This document shows, piece after piece, positions 46,675-58,452 of a stretch of 64,000 bases of DNA (positions within the stretch are counted from its first letter, which is position 1; the number at the start of each line of letters is the position of its first letter). The notes beneath the pieces were generated by a model. The model had not been told where the DNA came from, searched no databases, and saw nothing but the letters and a program-made list of their open reading frames with translations. The stretch is from Sphaerosporella brunnea. Taxonomy: Eukaryota; Ascomycota; Pezizomycetes; Pezizales; Pyronemataceae. The position numbers and the translations under genes were made by a program. The DNA lies in NCBI GenBank assembly GCA_008704415.1, contig VXIS01000136.1, forward strand, positions 52,321 to 116,320. Direction: 5' to 3'.

Positions 46675-47479
46675 CTATTGACAACACTGCTCATATCCCC
46701 ACTCCACCCACTTCGGCTCCGCCAACACCTCCTTAGCCTTAAGCCTCCACGGCTTCTGGGCGCCGACTCTCACCATAGTCTCCCACGGCCGGACCAACAG
46801 CACCACCGGGAATTCCTTCTTCTCACCCAGCACCTTCTCCAGCTCCTCCACCCAAATATCCGCCAGCTGAAACCGGACACCATTAGGCATGCGCTGGTTT
46901 CTGGGGTCCAGCGGTCCCTGCTCCAGTGGCCGCAACAGCAACTCCTCCACAATCTCCTCTTTCCATCCACGCGCAGCACAGTACCGCAACCCGGAGTTCA
47001 GGTACCGTCGCACCAGCAGAAGGAACTTGTCGATACGCAGCACATCAATGCCGGCCCATTCACGAGTCATGGTCTCCCAGTATGCGCGGAAGAAGATGGG
47101 TGCATTGCCTTCGGACATGGGGGTAAGTAGCTCTGCGAGGTCGTTGGCGAGAGCTTGCTGCACGCGCGGTCGGTCAGAGTGCCAAAAGCCTGTTGCCCGT
47201 TAACATGGTTTCCTCGGTAGCCTGCAGAGGGGATAGCGCACAGTAGAATAGCCCCTTCCAAAGCTTTAGCATATCCGTCTTTGTGAACGACCTCGATGCC
47301 GTAAGGTATGTCTTCAACGAGGCTACGGCGGCATCGCGGGTAGGTCGGTCTGCGCGCGGTGAGGGTCGCTGTCAGTCGGGGGCCGTCACACAAAGGACTG
47401 GGAAAAGCTACTGACCACTGGCTGCAAGCTGTTTGACGAAGGGGGTTTGTTGAATGTTCTGTGATGCTGTTGTGGCCAT
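46675..47479 (-). CDS. RRP1: Ribosomal RNA-processing protein 1 (Rrp1/Nop52)
   Basis: Nucleolar protein of pre-60S particles needed for 27S rRNA processing. The start at 47479 (MATTASQNIQQTPFVKQLAA) joins through an intron to DRPTRDAAVASLKTYLTASR and TDMLKLWKGLFYC. A second intron splits the Cys codon; removing it gives FWHSDRPRVQQALANDLAEL. Then FFRAYWETMTREWAGIDVLR and IDKFLLLVRRYLN, all hallmarks of the Nop52 domain. It ends at 46675. About 250 residues, short as usual in fungi. Divergent from ORC3 over 150 bp. Confidence 0.9.
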
Positions 47480-47629
47480 GGTGGTGCAGTTCTGTTTTGG
47501 AAAACTATCGCAGTGGAAATGTTTTTTGGTGCAGCAACTTTAGCATGCGGCTCAAAAAAAGTGGGCGCGACCTCATTAGCTTGGTCGCGTCCTCCCAAGT
47601 ATATCCCTCAGCAAACACGCACAGCTACG
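47480..47629. promoter_or_regulatory. Shared divergent promoter region RRP1 / ORC3
   Basis: 150 bp between the two start codons must contain both promoters. No named site was identified. Confidence 0.5.
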
Positions 47630-49905
47630 ATGACCCGCTCACATTCGCCAGAAGGTTCAGAAGATGACTACAATCCCCAGGAACACCAGGTAATGTTGCT
47701 GGCTCTCTTATTCGACCCAGCTGATGCAATTAGACATGTTACATCTTCACACCTGCCGGCGACGACCGCGAAGCTGCTGCCCGACCCGCTAAACGCCGTC
47801 GCACCGCGAAACCGAAAGGCAAAGCCGCCGAACAACCAGCTACCGAAGAGCCGGAAATATGTCTCTTCCCGACACTCCTGAACGGTAAGGAAACGGAAAC
47901 AGCTGCTCGGGAACGTTGGGACACCTATAATCGGCTGTGGGCGGACCAGGAGTTGCGTACGAGGGCGATCCTCGACTCGTTCAACCAGAAGACGCTGGAC
48001 GACGTTTCTGCATTCGTCTTGAGTGCTTCGCACGAGAACTATGACGAAAAAATTCCAACCGCGCTGGTTCTCACCGGTCCGAACATTGCTGCCCATGGCC
48101 CGCTGTTCGCTCAGTTTGCAACCAGGATGCGGGATGTAGATCGTACGGGCCCGGTGGTATTGCTGACGTCGAAAGACGCTGCAAACATTAAAGGCGCGTT
48201 GAAAAAGCTCATCAGGGATGCTACCCAGCAGGACGAGGGAATGGACGACGAGGATGAGGAGGCGGTCGTGGGACGGAAAGGCGCGAAGCTGTTGAACTAT
48301 GACCTGCAGATCTTGCAGAACTGGTGCGCGCTTCACACGGGGCAGAAGGTTGTGGTTGCTATCCAAGATACGGAGGCGTTTGATAGTGGGATCCTAGCAG
48401 ATCTTGTGGAGCTTTTTAGCTCGTATCTGGACAGGATTCCGTTTGTGCTGCTGCTGGGAATTGCAACCTCGCTGGATATCTTCCATGACAAACTCCCCAA
48501 GGCCACCATCAGGAAAATGCAGGGCAAAAAATTTGATGTTGACCGCGCTGAGGAATGTTTGGCACAGGTCTTCAACGATGCGGTACTGGGGAACAAATCC
48601 GTGCTGAGGTTGGGAGATTCTATGTGCGATCTCCTGATCGACAGACAAAAGAACCACACGCAAAGTATACAGACGTTCATAGCGGCGCTCAAGTATGCCT
48701 ATATGTCCCACTTCTATGCGAACCCACTGAGCATAATCTTGGGTTTCGTCAACGAACCGGAAAAGTTGGTTCAACTCCTGTCCGTTGAGCACGTCCAGGC
48801 TATTCGAAACCTCACATCTTTCAAGAAGTTCATCGAAAATAAGCTTGAGGCCCAGGAGACAGAAGAGGTCCGCAAGTTGCTCCAGGATGATTCCTACCTT
48901 CGCACCGTCGTTGCTACTTCCGCCGTCGAATGCCACTCCTCCGCCGTCGGGCTTGCAGGTGCTCTCGAGGTGCTAGAGATTGCTCGTGGATGTATCTCTT
49001 CGTCTTCAGCCCCGCGTGCTCCGCGTTACGAGCTTCTGCCCCGCGTCCTGGTAGGCGACCTCCACGTTGAAAGTCCTTTAATCCGCGAGCTCCTCCTCTC
49101 CGTCAAAAAGATGAACTCCACATCCTTACTCGCCATGCTCTCATCCATATCTCACAGCGCCCTGGATCCGCAGCTCTCGCAGCTAAAAGAAGACATTTCG
49201 GCCCTGGTGTCGTCGAGTTCCAGCGGCAGCGCGTTGACCAGCGAATTCGACGTCGCCACGAATTCGCTGCGCTCCACAGCTGTCTCAAAAAAGATACAGC
49301 TAAACGCGCACAAATCCGGGCTCACCAAACTCGATTCCGAGTACTCGGGGCTGGTGCAAAAAGTTCACGACGAGCTCTTGCAGTTCTTCACGGACACCTT
49401 GCACTCGCCGAAGGGATCCTTCCTCTACGAGGTCTTCTATTACGACCTCCAGTTCCCGCACAAGGACGTGTTTGCGCCCAACGCCCGCGCTAGAGTCGAG
49501 CGTGCGCTCTCAAATCCTTTCGATTACCTCAACTGCAAGTGCTGCCAGATGACCCGGGAGGAGGAGGAGACCAGAGAGTCCACGGTTAAGGCTACGCACC
49601 CCCCCACTTGCGTCGTCTATAAACTGTACCTCGAGGGTGGCGCATTGATCAATAGCTTTGATCTTTGGAGCGCGTTCAAGAGCGTTGTTACTGGTGAGGA
49701 TGCGGAGGATGGTGACGAGCAGGTCGACGTCGATACGGCTCAGTAAGTTCCTTTCCTCTCTGCTTCCTACGCGTGATACGGGCTGACTGGGTGTACTAGG
49801 GCACTTTTTTACCGCAGCGTCGCCGAGATGAAGTTTTTGGGATTCGTGAAGCAGACTAGAAAACGCGTGGATCATTTGCAGAAGTTTGCGTGGAAGGGGC
49901 TGTAG
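47630..49905 (+). CDS. ORC3: Origin recognition complex subunit 3
   Basis: Subunit of the six-protein complex that marks replication origins. A 60-nt first exon (MTRSHSPEGSEDDYNPQEHQ) is followed by a 45-nt intron and TCYIFTPAGDDREAAARPAK, then a basic tract. The AAA-like region has IPTALVLTGPNIAAHGPLFA and VVVAIQDTEAFDSGILADLV. FVLLLGIATSLDIFHDKLPK leads to the helical middle. The C-terminal winged helix has VVYKLYLEGGALINSFDLWS. A last intron joins to ALFYRSVAEMKFLGFVKQTR and KFAWKGL, stop at 49903-49905. Family members have lost the Walker motifs, consistent with what is seen. Confidence 0.93.
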
Positions 49906-50444
49906 ATGCATATCCTCTTCGGCTGCAGATTGTGATTTATACCTTGATCGTCGCTACTGCTTTTGTTTCTCAGAAGGGTCTTGCGAGCGTTTCTGTTTTC
50001 CCTTTTTCTTTGTGCATGATGTGTACGATAGACAGATCATGGTCAGGCCCATACGAACCACATTGCAGTGTAACTAATCATCAGGCAACCGTCAACCCAA
50101 CAACTCTCGATTCAATCCCTTAGTTAAGCTTGCAGTCAAAGATCTAAGGGTTTTCACTGACACATGTTCGGGAAGCATGGGATCTTCACAGACTCATTCT
50201 ACCTTATGTACTCGCGGTTCGAATGGATCCCATAGCAAGCGATATCATTACCATCATAGCCGCACCAAGATCAACAACATTCAACCACTCTTCCATGGCG
50301 ATGATCCTAGCACCCAGTAATTGCGGGGATACCACCTGAAGTCTGAAGAAGGCGAGCCTAAGCCCGGAACTTGCCGACCCGTAGAAAAGATTGTTCCCAC
50401 CTCACGTTCCTCAATTCTCAACAACCGGTCGAGACAACAACAAT
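49906..50444. other. Intergenic stretch ORC3 to JIP5
   Basis: About 540 bp, same-strand neighbours. No gene or repeat was recognised. Confidence 0.4.
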
Positions 50445-51803
50445 ATGGCCGCCTACGACTCCACCAATATCCAACTCCCAGCCGATCTGTTCGCGCTCAC
50501 CGCACACCCGAGCGCACCACTTCTCACTGCCGCACTCTCCTCCGGTCACGTCTATACCTACACCTGGCCCCGCAGCAGCAGCAGCAGCACCTCCGATGGC
50601 GACGACGACGACGACGAAGCTACAACCTTCTCACCCAGCAAACCAGCACCCTCCATAGTCTGGAAAACACGCCGGCACAAAGGGTCCTGCCGCTCGGCCG
50701 TTTTCAGCGCCGACGGCGGCGTGCTCTACACCACAGGCACCGACGGTCTGTTGAAAGCCGCAACTTCGGAAACCGGGCGTGTCGTTTCCAAAGCGGTTTT
50801 ACCGAATCCAAGCAGTGATGCGCCCACGACTCTACTGCCGCTGTCGCCTATGCACTTGCTGCTGGGCACCGATGCCGGGAATGTCCACCTCTACGACCTC
50901 CGCACGCAAGCGGATTTCGCGGGCGCTGCGCCGGCCGCAAGCTGGAAGGCTGTGCACGAGGACTACATTTCCGCGCTTTTAGCGCTGCCGGCCACCGCCG
51001 CAAGTACTACTGGCTACTCCCGACAGTTTGTGGTCAGCGGCGACACGTCGCTGTCGCATCTTGACGCTCGCAGGCCGGGGAAAGTGTTGTCACGCTCCGA
51101 GCCACAAGAGGACGAGATCCTCAACATGATATATGTGGCGAACGCGCCTAGCAAGAATACGGGCGGCTCGGAGAAGGTGGTTACGGGTACGGCATCGGGG
51201 GTGGTAACAACGTGGAACAAGGGGTTTTGGGAGGACCATCAAGAGCGGATCCCGCTCAGCCGCGCAACCAGTGATTCCATCGACTCGTTGCTGGCCCTGC
51301 CCGTTGGATACCAGGTTGAGGGCGTGGGCTATGGAACCTTTTTTGCTGCTGGAAGCGGCGATGGAAAGGTCCGCATCGTGAAGATGGGCGGGAACAAGAC
51401 GGTCGCTACTATGGCACATAGCGTCTCCGCTGATGAAGCGAAGCGCCAGGCGGGAGGAAAGATCAAGAAGGGCGACTTTGTGGAGGGACTGGAAGAGGGC
51501 GTCAGCGCGCTTGCGCTCGACTGTGAGGGCCGCATTGTCAGCGGAGGAGGAACAGTAATCAAGATCTGGTCCCCGCGCGAAGAAGAGGAGCAGCAGGCAG
51601 AGGCCGAAGAGGAGGAGAGTAAGAAGCGGGGGAAGGAATCGGACAGTGACGATGATGGCAGCGACAGGGACGAGGTCGACAGCGAGGACAGTGACGACGA
51701 GAGGGAGCGGAAGAAGCGGAAAAAGAAGAAGAGAAAGGGCGGCAAGGGAAAGGCGAAGAGTGCCGGCGTCAAGAACGTCAATAGCTTCGAGGGCTTGGAT
51801 TAG
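50445..51803 (+). CDS. JIP5: WD-repeat protein Jip5 (WDR55 family)
   Basis: Nucleolar WD40 protein linked to ribosome biogenesis. The ATG at 50445 (MAAYDSTNIQLPADLFALTA) is preferred over the upstream frame, which lacks similarity. Blades can be read in LTAALSSGHVYTYTW, SCRSAVFSADGGVLYTTGTD, HLLLGTDAGNVHLYDLR, QFVVSGDTSLSHLDARRPGK and GSGDGKVRIVKMGG. A long acidic then Lys-rich tail (from about nt 51570) ends at VKNVNSFEGLD. Intronless, about 452 codons, with a Ser/Asp run near residue 50. It lies downstream of ORC3 and near RRP1, another ribosome-biogenesis gene. Confidence 0.92.
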   Translation: MAAYDSTNIQLPADLFALTAHPSAPLLTAALSSGHVYTYTWPRSSSSSTSDGDDDDDEATTFSPSKPAPSIVWKTRRHKGSCRSAVFSADGGVLYTTGTDGLLKAATSETGRVVSKAVLPNPSSDAPTTLLPLSPMHLLLGTDAGNVHLYDLRTQADFAGAAPAASWKAVHEDYISALLALPATAASTTGYSRQFVVSGDTSLSHLDARRPGKVLSRSEPQEDEILNMIYVANAPSKNTGGSEKVVTGTASGVVTTWNKGFWEDHQERIPLSRATSDSIDSLLALPVGYQVEGVGYGTFFAAGSGDGKVRIVKMGGNKTVATMAHSVSADEAKRQAGGKIKKGDFVEGLEEGVSALALDCEGRIVSGGGTVIKIWSPREEEEQQAEAEEEESKKRGKESDSDDDGSDRDEVDSEDSDDERERKKRKKKKRKGGKGKAKSAGVKNVNSFEGLD

Positions 51804-52731
51804 GGAGCTGATGGTGGGCAGGTGTAAAAATAAAATGGGGTTCCTTCCGAGAGTCAATCCGGCCACGTTTAGAAAATAATACATACTTCATACCACCGTC
51901 AGCAGTGGCTTTGCCGATTTATGCCATTTATCACTCGGCGACTTCTGACAGATATCTGAATCCCAAAACCATCAAGCCATGAATTTTTCCATGCCAACTT
52001 TTTTTTCTTTTTTTTCTTTCTCTCGTTGATCGTAACTGGTTTGTAGCGAATCCACGCCTGTTGACCTGGGCGGGTTGGCTTGAAGCTTTCAGAGCGCCAG
52101 ACGAGTCCGCGACTTGTAAATTTCGACAGAGTTTCTGGGCTCGTCAAATCCCCAGAATTTTTTAATTCATAATTCCCAGCCAGAAAAAAAGGGGGGAGAA
52201 TTCCCTAGATACGACGAAAGGGTCAGAGTTTTAGGTGGTTACATAGGTTTAGTGCTCAGTTTGGTAAAAAAAAATTCGTTGAAGAAAAGCGATGGCCATG
52301 TCTCTTTTCCTTTGTGTGGTATTTTAAAAACTCGGGTACTTACAGTAACAAAAAGGGGGGATAGCAGTTGACATAACCTTATTGGGGTACGGTATTCTCT
52401 ACAAATATACCGGATTTTTTTGTCACTGTTCTGCCGGAGCAATATCACGAAAAAAAAATTAAAAAAATCAAAGCATTATTAAAAGCTAGAATCGAGTACT
52501 AAGTACCTAGGTAGGTAAACGACAACTTCCAGTCCAGTTAGGTATCATCGAATCCCACCCACGATTAACCTCCCTTCGAAGCTGCTCCCAACACACACAC
52601 ACAAAACAACAGAAAAGCCCAGAAAAATTCATGATTCGTAATCCTCCCTACGCTGCCGGAGTACTCTTCGACTTCCCGGAAGAGCCACCCGCCAACTTTC
52701 CCACCAGGACGGAAAGGCGCTCTACGCGGCA
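51804..52731. other. Intergenic stretch with A/T runs
   Basis: AT-rich, with T-rich blocks near 52000-52020 and A-rich near 52448-52466. No gene was seen. Confidence 0.4.
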
Positions 52732-53233
52732 TCAGCACTGCCCCCCCAAAAAAACAAACACTGGGGGAGAAGGGGGGGGGGGGGGGGGACAGACTCTTCA
52801 ACCTCTCGGCCAACCCATCATGCGGCCTTTTCTTCTCCACCTTCTCACCACCAGCCACAACTGCATTGCCCTCGCCTCCACGGCCAGCATGGTACGTATC
52901 GTCCGCCTTGACGATCGCCACCTCCGGCACGATGTCGTCGTCCGTAGTCTTTGCCGCGCCGAGCTTGGGGGAGCCAATATTTGCAGCTCCGCCTCTCTGC
53001 GGTGGGTGGGGTCAGCACACACACACTTGTACTTTGCCCTCCCCCCCCCCCCCCTTCCCCCGGGAAGGAATACAAACACCAGTAGAATAGTTCCCGCTTC
53101 CGGTCGCAGGATCGCCTTCGCGGTGGATCTCGCCGTCTACATACTCGGTCGGGTCGGGGCCGATGTTTCCCTGGCCGCCGCGGCCATGGGAGACGGCGTG
53201 GGCGTGTTCGTGAGGTGGTGCCTGTGTTGCCAT
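52732..53233 (-). CDS. DUF3602 (PAR32-like) small glycine-rich protein
   Basis: The start at 53233 gives MATQAPPHEHAHAVSHGRGG, then GNIGPDPTEYVDGEIHREGD. After an intron whose best donor is GTTTGT comes TGRGGAANIGSPKLGAAKTT, then YHAGRGGEGNAV. Repeated GRGGxxNI units and YVDGEIHREGDP define DUF3602; yeast Par32, a phosphoprotein of the TOR/ammonium-transport pathway, is the studied relative. The 3' end is unclear because a long G/C homopolymer (52776-52790) interrupts after RPHDGLAERLK. Both the intron and this run hold C or G tracts of 14 or more. My end at 52732 assumes one particular reading. Confidence 0.7.
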
Positions 53234-53811
53234 TTCGGATTTGGAAGAAAAGCGGAAGATGTGACGTTCCCCCAACCCAAAACCTTAAAAGCTACTTATA
53301 TATCAGCCCACAACACCTTGTACGACGTCACCACCAGCTTCAGCTCGCCGAACTGAATGCGCCAAGCCCACCGGCCTGATAACTCACCCCTGCTGAAGTT
53401 GACAAGCGAGCTCGCTGGGCTTCGTTTATCGTTACTGTTTTGGCACTGTCACCGCATGAAAGCTGTGATGGATACCTACTATAGTATCCAGGAGATCTGG
53501 CTATGTGCCAGTACCGGTCTGGAGATGGGCCTGATCGGAACAAAGTCTCGAGCGCGATCGGAAAGAGAATTGCAGAAGAGTCACCCGATCTCGGCAGTAT
53601 GCTGACGACAAACGCAGCAACGCAGCTTCTTGCCATGGTTGGCTTCCAAGATGTGCCTGCAGCAAGCCTTATCGATCACAGAATATCCACGCATCTTGGA
53701 GCTAGACAATTCGGGTTCGCCATTCAGATAAGAAACAGTACAAACCAGTAACACATGGACGGATGATAAAACCGCTCCCAAACGCCTTCGAATCCATACA
53801 ATGGCCATCCT
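53234..53811. other. Intergenic stretch
   Basis: Promoter side of the DUF3602 gene and 3' flank of the dehydrogenase gene. Short frames only. Confidence 0.4.
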
Positions 53812-55933
53812 TTACGCATGGGTAGGCATCGCGGTCGACGCACCTGTTGCCACGGCATCTTCACTTCTCCAGAGTCTGCACGACGATGTCAGCAAATAGC
53901 CATTGACACGCACCATCACTCGGCACTTACGCAGTCACGGTCTTCAGCTGGGTGTAGAAGTTCAAGCCAGCCTTTCCGTAGAAGTAGTTTCCTCCCTGTC
54001 CAGCAATGGATGCCTTGTTACCGGTGAAGGAGAACATGGGAAGAGGTACTGGAAAGTCAGTCTCAATCTCTTGCAATCTAGCCGAGGAGCTTACCCGGAA
54101 TAGGAGTGTTGATTCCCACTTGTCCAGCCTCGATATCGCGCTGGAATCTGGTGGCGGTAGCACCGCTGTTGGTGAAGACGGCAACACCGTTGCCATACTT
54201 GTTGGCATTGATCAAGTCAATGGCATCCTCCAGGGTATCAACGTTCAAGCAAACGAGAACCGGCCCGAAGATCTCCTCCTGGTAGCACTTCATGTGGGGC
54301 TTGACATCGGTAAGAACGGTAGGGCCAACCTGAATATGTTAGCCTTGCGCTGGTATTATGTGGCCCATGTTGCTTACAAAGTTGCCGTTGGGGTACTTCT
54401 CCGGCTTGTAGCCTCGTCCATCAAGGAGAAGAGTCGCGCCCTCATCGACACCGCTCTGGATCAGAGACTCAATCCTCGCCTTAGATTGCGGGGAAATGAC
54501 AGGGCCGAGGTCAGCGCCCTCCTCAAATCCACCGTTGACGTTGAGCTGCTTCGCCTTCTCAACAATCTCAGGCAGCCACTCCCTGGCCTCACCAACAAGA
54601 ACCAATGTTGACAGTGCCATACATCTCTGACCGGCGGCACCAAAAGCGGCTCCCACGATGGCATTAATGGTAGCGTTCTTGTTGGCATCGGGGAGTACAC
54701 TGTCGCGCCGTCAGCACAGCTCACCATCACAATCATGCGAGCTCACTCACGCGGCGTGATTCTTTGCGCCCAGGTTGGCCTGGACGCGCTTTCCCTTGGC
54801 AGAGCCACGGGTATAGATGTACTCTCCGGCCTTGTCGCTGCCGACGAAGCTGATAGCCTTGATTCTGGGCTCGTCAATGATGAAATTGACGGCATCATGT
54901 TGTCCGTGGATAATGTTGAAGACACCAGGTGGGAAACCAGCTTCTCTGGCTAGCTCGGCAATGATCATGGCGGCACCGGGGCTATTACCATTAGCAATGT
55001 CCGTGCGCACTCAATGGGCCAGGGACGTACTCTCTCTCTGAAGGCTTCATGACCATGCAGTTCCCGGTCACCGCAGCGATTGGCAGACACCACAGAGGGA
55101 TCCTAAAGGTCGATCAGCAACCCATGCAGTAGGACACTCAGCGGAAGGCGTGGTACATGGCAGGGAAATCTAAGGGTCATCAGAAACATGTTCAATTGTT
55201 CACGAGTAGCAAGACATACTGAAGGGGCAGATAGCCGCAACGACACCCAATGGCTCCCTGTAACTTCTGGTCTCCATGTCTTTGGCAACTTCCAGAACCT
55301 CGCCGGTAAGCTGTGTAGTGATACCGCAAGCAGTCTAACAATAATATCAGCCACCGCAGCTCCACACAGATTTAGCGCTCGAACCTCTGCAACTTGCAGA
55401 CCACGCAGAACATCACCCTTAGCATCCGCGAACGTCTTTCCCTGCTCCAGAGTGATGCTTGCTGCCAATCTGTCCCAGTGCTCTCTGATCAAGGAAACAA
55501 ATTTGAACATGATCTGCTGGCGAGTAAGAAGACTGGTCCTCTTCCAGGCTGGGAAAGCCTTGGCCGCCGAGTCCACCGCCGCCTTCAGCTCCTCCTGTGT
55601 AGACACTGGGACGCGGGTGACGAGGTTGTTGGTCGCCGGATCATGCAGGTCGATCCACCTGGTAGCTTTCGACTCGACAAACTGATTGTCGATGAAATTC
55701 CGGGTGTTCGTGGGGTTGGCGATCTTCTCGTGGGTTACAGGGTAGTTAACTTTGGAAGCTGATGGGAGTGTGGTGCTGAGGCGGTGGGAGGTAGCATGGA
55801 AGGGACGAGAAGCCGAGTAGTTTGGATAGATGGGGGTGGACATTCTGAGCGGTCTCGAAGTTGCGCGGCGATGTGATGTGCGGAGGAGAGTTGGCAGGAG
55901 GGAGCGGGAGGCAATTCTTTGAGGAGTAAACAT
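53812..55933 (-). CDS. Methylmalonate-semialdehyde dehydrogenase (acylating), mitochondrial
   Basis: ALDH6 family: converts methylmalonate semialdehyde to propionyl-CoA in valine and pyrimidine catabolism. The start at 55933 (MFTPQRIASRSLLPTLLRTS) gives a clear Arg/Ser-rich mitochondrial presequence. Motifs: NFIDNQFVESKATRWIDLHD, ITLEQGKTFADAKGDVLRGL, then SFVGSDKAGEYIYTRGSAKG, QANLGAKNHA, and the catalytic Cys in FGAAGQRCMALSTLVLVG. EEIFGPVLVCLNVDTLEDAI and QVGINTPIPVPLPMFSFTG follow, the latter across an intron. The end TAMPTHA has its stop at 53812-53814. About ten short introns. The family normally lacks the general-base Glu; NHA is its signature. Confidence 0.94.
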
Positions 55934-56828
55934 AGCTCGGGGGGGGGGGATGGGACCTTATAGACGACGACGAGGTGAGAGCCAACCGATTGAGAGCTCA
56001 CGAGGGACAAGCAATGCAATGCAGGGGGTGGGGGAAGGGTATTTGACAAGTGTTCACGTTACGAGTGGCGGGGGATTTTGTGGGGGTGGTAGACATGAGG
56101 GGCGGCGGCGAGGCGGGGGGGGATTAAATACAACGGAGCTCAGAGGACCTACGGCGACGGCTGGCAGAGCAGCGTGTTACCCCAGGTTCCCCGCGGTCTA
56201 CCGGTAGCAGCCGCTCCACAGCGCAGCACTCGCGGCAGAGTGGCTTCCTTTGTCCCGCAGGCTGGGTCCGATGTGGACGAATCGGCTGGCACGGGTGGCC
56301 GTTGTGAGCAGCGGTTCTCGGCAATTGCTGCCCCCTCCCTGACTAAGCAGACATCGAGAAGGGACTGGTGTGGAGCAAAGGCTTTTTCGTGTCTGGCAGG
56401 GGGTGAATGAGTACTTGGCAGGTACCCCACCGCCTCGCTGGCTGCACCAGTGCTGGACGCTACATAGCATCTTCTTCGCAGTGGGACTTCGTGGCCTTCA
56501 GTCAATGGTATGAGGCGCTGACCGGCAATTGCAAAGGCGGAGACCAATCAATTGACCCCCCCCCCAAGAGCGCCAAGAATCCCTGAACCCCTCATGATAT
56601 GCTGGGCGCTCCCCGCCTCTGTTGTCGCACAACACCCTCCTCTCTGTCTATTTCTTCCATCCTCGCATCCTCGAAACTGTCGCTCCCAAAATCCCCTCCA
56701 TCCGCCCGCACCGCTCTTGTAGGTTCCCCCTTTCCACCATCAACCTCGAGGAAACCCCCCCCCCGGAAAAGCTTGTTGACCGGCCCGTCGTCTAGATTGC
56801 TCGACACCTGTCGAATTCATCCCCCGAA
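55934..56828. other. Divergent intergenic region, MMSDH and pyrophosphatase
   Basis: About 895 bp with both promoters, and several G- or C-runs (for example near 55939-55948 and 56757-56763). No gene was recognised. Confidence 0.4.
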
Positions 56829-58062
56829 ATGTCCTACACCACTCGCAAGGTCGGCCAGCCCAACACCTTGGGTAACGACTCCCCTCACTCTTCGAAATCG
56901 ATGACATGCTAAACTCGTAGACAGAGCACCGAATCTACATCGAGAAGGATGGTGTCCCGATCTCTCCTTTCCACGATATCCCTCTCTACGCCAAGTATGT
57001 TTTATACCCCTCTCCCTTCGTCTGCGGGATGACATTGACAGCTGGGACAGTGAGCAGAAGACTCTTCTAAACATGATCGTCGAGATCCCCCGTTGGACCA
57101 ATGGAAAGCTCGAGGTCGATGATGCCCATCGATGAAGACGAGTCCTAAAACTAACGTATTCGATAGATCGCCAAGGAGGAGCTCCTCAACCCCATCAAGC
57201 AGGACGTTAAGAAAGGCAAGCTCCGCTTCGTCCGCAACTGCTTCCCCCACAAGGGTTACTTGTGGAACTACGGAGCCTTCCCCCAGGTATACCTCCTGAT
57301 GCTCCGCTCGTCCGAACACGTACTGAACACTCGCAAAAGACTTGGGAAGACCCCAACACCATTCACCCTGAGACCAAGGCCAAGGGTGACAACGACCCTG
57401 TCGATGTCTGCGAGATCGGAGAGTTGGTCTCTTACCCCGGCCAGATCAAGCGCGTGAAGGTCCTCGGAATCATGGCTCTCCTTGACGAGGAGGAGACCGA
57501 CTGGAAGGTCATCGTCATTGACGAGAAGGACCCTCTGGCTCCTAAGCTCAATGGTACAGAATCTGCTCCCTACGCTGCCGAGAGACGGAACTAACACTTC
57601 CATAGACATCGAGGACGTCGAGCGCCACCTCCCTGGACTTCTCCGTGCCACCAACGAGTGGTTCCGTATTTACAAGATCCCCGACGGAAAGCCTGAGAAC
57701 CAGTTCGCTTTCTCCGGAGAGTGCAAGAACAAGAAGTATATCGCCTAGCATGTCATTCACGGACTCGAGGCTAACGTTGTGAAGGTACGCCATGGATGTC
57801 ATCCGTGAGTGTGCTGAGTCGTGGGAGAAGCTGATCACCGGCAAGTCGGACCCTCACGGCATCTCTCTGTAAGTGCTCAATCGTCTCCCCTGCATCGGGC
57901 CCAAACTGACATGTGTCCAGCACCAACCTCACTGTTGGCCACTCCCCCAGCCGTGCGGACCCCGCCCAGCTGCCCCCTCTTCCCGCTGGCGAGAAACTGC
58001 CCCCTGCTCCCATCGACCCCTCCGTCGACAAGTGGTTCTTCATCTCTGGTGCTGCTATGTAA
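56829..58062 (+). CDS. IPP1: Inorganic pyrophosphatase, soluble family I
   Basis: Hydrolyses pyrophosphate to drive biosynthesis; cytosolic and essential in yeast. Exon 1 starts [14 protein letters not shown] at 56829. Then [34 protein letters not shown], and [40 protein letters not shown] holds the start of the metal-binding signature [31 protein letters not shown], then [21 protein letters not shown] late intron (about 57736-57786) joins KNKK to [13 protein letters not shown], and the protein ends WFFISGAAM, stop at 58060-58062. Six or so introns. All catalytic Asp positions are present. Confidence 0.95.
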
Positions 58063-58452
58063 ATTTGATTTACTGCACCAGAAAGATTCCACTCAATTGG
58101 TTGAGATTTATTGGGAAAAGCTCTTCTATATAGCAGAAATAGAATTCGATCAAGGGGAATATCATGCAGCAACGGGAGTTAATCCCGCAGAATCGTGCAA
58201 TCATGGCAACCGTCGCAATGGGGGGTCCACACGGCAAGCCATTGGTGCAATTTGGTGGTCATCGGTGTGGCAGATGATCTACGTCTAAGATTTCCAAGCC
58301 GGATCCTTGTATTTGGTGATGTCATGATTGCTCGCATTGCCATTCCCAGATCCTACAAAACCACCACCCGCCCTGTCTTTACCTTCCAGTTCTTGCAACA
58401 TCGTCCTTCTTTTTCCCTCGGATACCCAGGCTGTTCTGATAAGATCACAGCC
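58063..58452. other. Intergenic stretch
   Basis: 3' flank of IPP1 and promoter of the DUF2434 gene. No feature was recognised. Confidence 0.4.

Noticed and set aside
50180..50250. Possible tRNA T-loop (GGTTCGAAT)
   Set aside because: The surrounding sequence does not fold into acceptor, D and anticodon arms.
56100..56550. Gene in the MMSDH/IPP1 intergenic region
   Set aside because: Three overlapping frames of similar length on both strands, none with a domain; typical GC-rich shadows.
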